From positions 1-8,239 of the forward strand of contig ONUD01000010.1 of the NCBI GenBank assembly GCA_900320925.1: a DNA stretch of 8,239 bases, written 5' to 3'. This document shows positions 6,320-8,239 of the stretch, piece by piece. This DNA is from an uncultured Eubacteriales bacterium (GTDB lineage Bacteria > Bacillota > Clostridia > Oscillospirales > Acutalibacteraceae). Each line of letters starts with the position of its first letter. Positions within the stretch are counted from its first letter, which is position 1. The notes below the pieces were generated by a model that was not told the origin of the DNA, did not search any database, and was given only the letters and a program-made list of their open reading frames with translations. The translations under genes were made by a program, and so were the position numbers.

Positions 6320-7123
6320 ATGAAGAAGATGATTAAGACAGTGCTGCTGGTAGCATTGTCCTCGGCAGCTTTGACGGGCTGCGGTATATTTTATCCGATG
6401 GAAAATTCTTTGCCCGAAACCAAGCCTCTGCCCTCTGAAACAGAAAGTACTGTGTCAGAAGTAACAGTTTCTGAACCGAGCCAAAAACAAGAGGAAAGCA
6501 AAAAACAGGAATCCTCTAAAAAAGAGGAATCTTCCAAAAAAGAGGAATCCTCCAAAAAAGAGGAATCCTCCAAAACGGAGGAATCTTCCCAAGACGAATC
6601 TTCTGAAGAAGTGACAGAGGAAGAAAGCTCACAGGAACCGTCGGAAGAGGAGGACAGTATCCTGAATTTTCAAATCAGTCTTAACGGTGTAGACTATCAG
6701 CTTCCGTTTGACAGGGAACAGCTTTCATGGATCGGCTATTCCTTTGAGGATGGCTACGGGGAACTGGAACCTAAACAGCATACCCTCTCTAAACCCAAAA
6801 ATGAAGAGGGAGATACCCTGAATACACAGCTCTGGAATCCCTCCGATGAAGCATTGAGCTACAGTGATTGTAAGGTTGGCTCCATCGAGGTGCATTTGGG
6901 AGATGAACTGGAGGTGGTTCTGCCCGGGGGATTCGTGTTTGATGAAAATGTCACTCCCGATGCCGTCAAGGAACAGTATGGGGAACCGGAATCAGAGCAT
7001 ATCAGTGACAAATATGTGACCCTCCGCTATAAAAAAGACCTGATGAGAACTGTGGAGTTCTTCCTCTATACGGATGAATCTATGACGAAGTTCAGTTCCG
7101 TGACCGTGAAAAATTTTTCATGA
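6320..7123 (+). CDS. Lipoprotein of unknown function with a KKEESS-repeat linker
   Basis: A 267-residue exported protein. A positively charged start (MKKMIK) and a hydrophobic stretch lead to the lipobox ALTGC, with lipidated Cys21, so it should be anchored on the outer face of the membrane. Residues 31-112 form a low-complexity Ser/Glu/Lys spacer with five KKEESS-type units (61-90) and an acidic end (EEVTEEESSQEPSEEED). A compact C-terminal domain follows (about 114-267): NFQISLNGVDYQLP, a GSIEVHLGDELEVVLP strand region, and DAVKEQYGEPESE. I do not recognise this domain. Similarly built lipoproteins are common in gut Clostridia, but no substrate or partner can be deduced. GGGG (6305-6308) is a weak, distant ribosome binding site; ATG 6329 is a possible alternative start. 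It is a single-gene unit with its own promoter and terminator. Confidence 0.87.
   Translation: MKKMIKTVLLVALSSAALTGCGIFYPMENSLPETKPLPSETESTVSEVTVSEPSQKQEESKKQESSKKEESSKKEESSKKEESSKTEESSQDESSEEVTEEESSQEPSEEEDSILNFQISLNGVDYQLPFDREQLSWIGYSFEDGYGELEPKQHTLSKPKNEEGDTLNTQLWNPSDEALSYSDCKVGSIEVHLGDELEVVLPGGFVFDENVTPDAVKEQYGEPESEHISDKYVTLRYKKDLMRTVEFFLYTDESMTKFSSVTVKNFS
6500..6589 (+). repeat. Five tandem 18-base units inside the lipoprotein gene
   Basis: Units start at 6500, 6518, 6536, 6554 and 6572. The middle three are near-identical (AAAAAAGAGGAATCCTCC, one C/T difference); the outer two are more diverged. As 18 is a multiple of three, gain or loss of a unit changes the linker by six residues (KKEESS) without a frameshift. 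Confidence 0.9.
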
Positions 7124-7132
7124 TATTCCATA

Positions 7133-7171
7133 AAGGATGCCGCTTTTTGCGGTATCCTTCATTTTGTTCTT
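7133..7171 (+). terminator. Intrinsic terminator of the lipoprotein gene
   Basis: An 11-bp stem with one G-T pair (7133-7143 with 7149-7159) has a TTTTT loop and is followed by a T-rich tail (CATTTTGTTCTT). It starts 10 bases after the lipoprotein stop. Its tail overlaps the -35 box of the next promoter. Confidence 0.85.
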
Positions 7172-7198
7172 GATTATTGGAGAAAAAAAGATTATAAT
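7170..7198 (+). promoter_or_regulatory. Promoter of the corA transcript
   Basis: TTGATT (7170-7175) and TATAAT (7193-7198) are separated by 17 bases. Transcription would start near 7205, leaving a long leader of about 125 bases before the corA ATG. Confidence 0.82.
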
Positions 7199-7231
7199 AG
7201 ATAAGAATCCGAAAAAAATGGTGGTGATTTT

Positions 7232-7309
7232 GTGAGTTCTGACCCTTATGGTGAACAAAGTTGTAAATATGACGGTTCAGGGGTTCGGAACGGCTTGTCG
7301 TTCCCCTGA
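7232..7309 (+). CDS. Possible 25-residue leader peptide upstream of corA
   Basis: A short frame from GTG 7232 to TGA 7307-7309, coding 25 residues that start (M)SSDPYGEQSCKYDG and end GLSFP. GGTGGTGAT (7220-7228) matches the anti-Shine-Dalgarno complement GGAGGTGAT at 8 of 9 positions, and its GGTGG core is 7 bases before the GTG, so translation initiation is plausible. The frame's last codons form the arms of the hairpin at 7275-7311, and the stop is 19 bases before the corA ATG. The peptide resembles nothing I know and is more likely a regulatory uORF than a functional protein. The Salmonella corA leader peptide CorL is a functional precedent, not a homologue. Confidence 0.4.
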   Translation: MSSDPYGEQSCKYDGSGVRNGLSFP

Positions 7310-7322
7310 ACAAAAAGGGGTG
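7275..7322 (+). promoter_or_regulatory. corA leader hairpin with alternative pairing to the ribosome binding site
   Basis: GTTCAGGGG (7275-7283) pairs perfectly with CCCCTGAAC (7303-7311). A further AACG/CGTT helix (7289-7292 with 7299-7302) is capped by a 6-base loop, with a 5-base TTCGG bulge (7284-7288) on the left side. The CCCC of the right arm (7303-7306) could instead pair with GGGG (7317-7320) of the corA ribosome binding site GGGGTG (7317-7322). The two pairings exclude each other, as in a translational switch. No T-tract follows, so it is not a simple terminator. It does not match the M-box or other Mg2+ riboswitches I know. Confidence 0.5.
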
Positions 7323-7328
7323 TTTTTG

Positions 7329-8239
7329 ATGATAAGCTACTACAAAACCATCAATGGCAGAATCGAAGAGATTCAAGCATATGAACAGGGCTGCTGGATC
7401 AACTGTGTGGCTCCTGAGGAAGAGGAAGTACAGTATCTGCTGGATTTTTTTAAGATCCCGCCGGAATTGATGCGTTCTGCACTGGACGAGGAGGAATCTT
7501 CCCATATCGACAGCGAAGATGATACGACACTGATTATTATTGACGTACCCGTGGTGGAGAAAGTTTCAAAAAATATTACCTACTCTACCATGCCTATCGG
7601 TATCATGATTACGGGAAAAAATGTCATCACCGTGTCCATACGCGAAAATACCATTCTGAGTGAATTTTCGGAGGGCGTTGTCAGAAACGTGCGGACAGAG
7701 TACAAAACGCATTTTGTCCTCCATATCATGCTGAGAATGGCAACCAAGTACTTGCAGTACCTCAAACAAATTGATAAAATCAGCAACCGTATTGAACGGG
7801 AACTGCGTCGCTCTGCCAAAAATAAGGAACTGCATCAGCTTCTCGATATTGAAAAATCACTGGTGTATTTTTCATCCTCCCTCAAGGCGGATGAACTGAC
7901 ACTGGAAAAAATTATGCGGGGCAGATATATCAAGCTTTATGACGAGGATCAGGACTTGCTGGAAGATGTGCTGATTGAAATTAAGCAGGCAGTCGATATG
8001 GCAGCCATCCATCTGAATATCCTGACCAATACCATGGATGTATTTGCATCCATTATCTCGAATAACCTGAATGTTATCATGAAAATACAGGCATCTCTCA
8101 CATTGCTGGTATCTGTGCCGACCGTCATTTCAGGTTTCTACGGCATGAATATCATTGGCGGACTGCCGTTTGATAAATTCTGGTGGTTCCCGATTGCACT
8201 GTCGGGCGTGTTGATGATGGTGATGTATATCATATTGAA
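7329..8239 (+). CDS. corA: CorA family magnesium transporter (3' end cut by window)
   Basis: The first 303 residues of a CorA/MIT-superfamily divalent cation channel, which forms a pentamer in the membrane and usually carries Mg2+ (sometimes Co2+ or Ni2+). The cytosolic N-terminal alpha/beta domain (ISYYKTINGRIEEI onwards) is followed by long helices (about 140-245). TM1 ends in the selectivity signature YGMN (Y271, G272-M273-N274), and TM2 begins near PFDKFWWFPIALSGV (about 280). The frame is open to the window end; compared with the usual 300-320 residues, perhaps 10-15 are missing. The start at 7329 has GGGGTG (7317-7322) 6 bases upstream. It lies behind a long structured leader with its own promoter, so translation is probably regulated. 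Ion specificity cannot be read from the sequence. Confidence 0.95.
   Translation, partial: MISYYKTINGRIEEIQAYEQGCWINCVAPEEEEVQYLLDFFKIPPELMRSALDEEESSHIDSEDDTTLIIIDVPVVEKVSKNITYSTMPIGIMITGKNVITVSIRENTILSEFSEGVVRNVRTEYKTHFVLHIMLRMATKYLQYLKQIDKISNRIERELRRSAKNKELHQLLDIEKSLVYFSSSLKADELTLEKIMRGRYIKLYDEDQDLLEDVLIEIKQAVDMAAIHLNILTNTMDVFASIISNNLNVIMKIQASLTLLVSVPTVISGFYGMNIIGGLPFDKFWWFPIALSGVLMMVMYIIL

Noticed and set aside
7201..7249. ATAAG (7201-7205) complementary to the CTTAT loop (7245-7249) in the corA leader
   Set aside because: The predicted transcription start is near 7205, so most of ATAAG would not be in the RNA; a 5-base match is also likely by chance.
7205..7328. Known Mg2+ (M-box/ykoK), fluoride or Mn2+ (yybP-ykoY) riboswitch before corA
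   Set aside because: None of the conserved core sequences I remember for these classes is present in the leader.
7092..7505. Minus-strand open frame of 137 codons across the corA leader
   Set aside because: It runs through the terminator, promoter and leader and into corA on the opposite strand; it has no start signal or recognisable protein content.

Overview
The window is a stretch of low-to-mid GC chromosome from a Gram-positive bacterium of the Bacillota. It is most likely class Clostridia and near the Ruminococcaceae/Oscillospiraceae. Support: strong GGAGG-type ribosome binding sites and TTGAxx-17-TATAAT promoters; an IreB protein, which is restricted to Gram-positive bacteria; a YpsC-type RNA methyltransferase; a DnaE with an intact PHP domain; a Ser/Lys/Glu-rich lipoprotein; and CTCCCTC-CGGAGGGAG palindromic repeats of the kind common in gut Clostridia. 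The species call is inference.

Left part (1-870). The 3' end of an unidentified plus-strand gene (stop at 138-140) meets, tail to tail, a two-gene minus-strand operon. A bidirectional terminator (162-197) lies between them. The operon is ireB (regulatory phosphoprotein, 755 down to 477) followed by a small unknown gene (480 down to 199) that overlaps it in an ATGA stop/start. The operon has a near-consensus promoter (801-829). Its -35 box is only 10 bases from the -35 box of a second, divergent promoter (840-868).

Middle part (870-6231). The divergent promoter drives a THUMP-domain RNA methyltransferase (ypsC/rlmL-like, 903-2021). Ten bases downstream is a small DUF559/Vsr-like nuclease gene (2032-2397). 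A 426-base non-coding gap (2398-2823) holds nested inverted repeats: an outer pair at 2441-2463 and 2729-2751, and an inner pair at 2540-2569 and 2621-2650 around a 14-base palindrome. Then comes dnaE (2824-6231), a complete replicative DNA polymerase III alpha subunit of 1135 residues with PHP, catalytic, HhH, clamp-binding and OB-fold regions.

Right part (6232-8239). A lipoprotein gene (6320-7123) has its own promoter and terminator and carries an 18-base tandem repeat coding for a KKEESS linker. It is followed by a promoter, a leader of about 125 bases, and the first 303 codons of a CorA-family magnesium transporter (7329 to the window end). The leader holds a plausibly translated 25-codon upstream reading frame. 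The 3' end of this frame forms a 9-bp hairpin whose descending arm can alternatively pair with the corA ribosome binding site.

The genes are mostly housekeeping (replication, rRNA modification, cell-wall stress signalling, Mg2+ transport) and do not form one pathway. The two places most likely to hide something undescribed are the nuclease plus palindromic-repeat module (about 2032-2755) and the corA leader (about 7205-7328).
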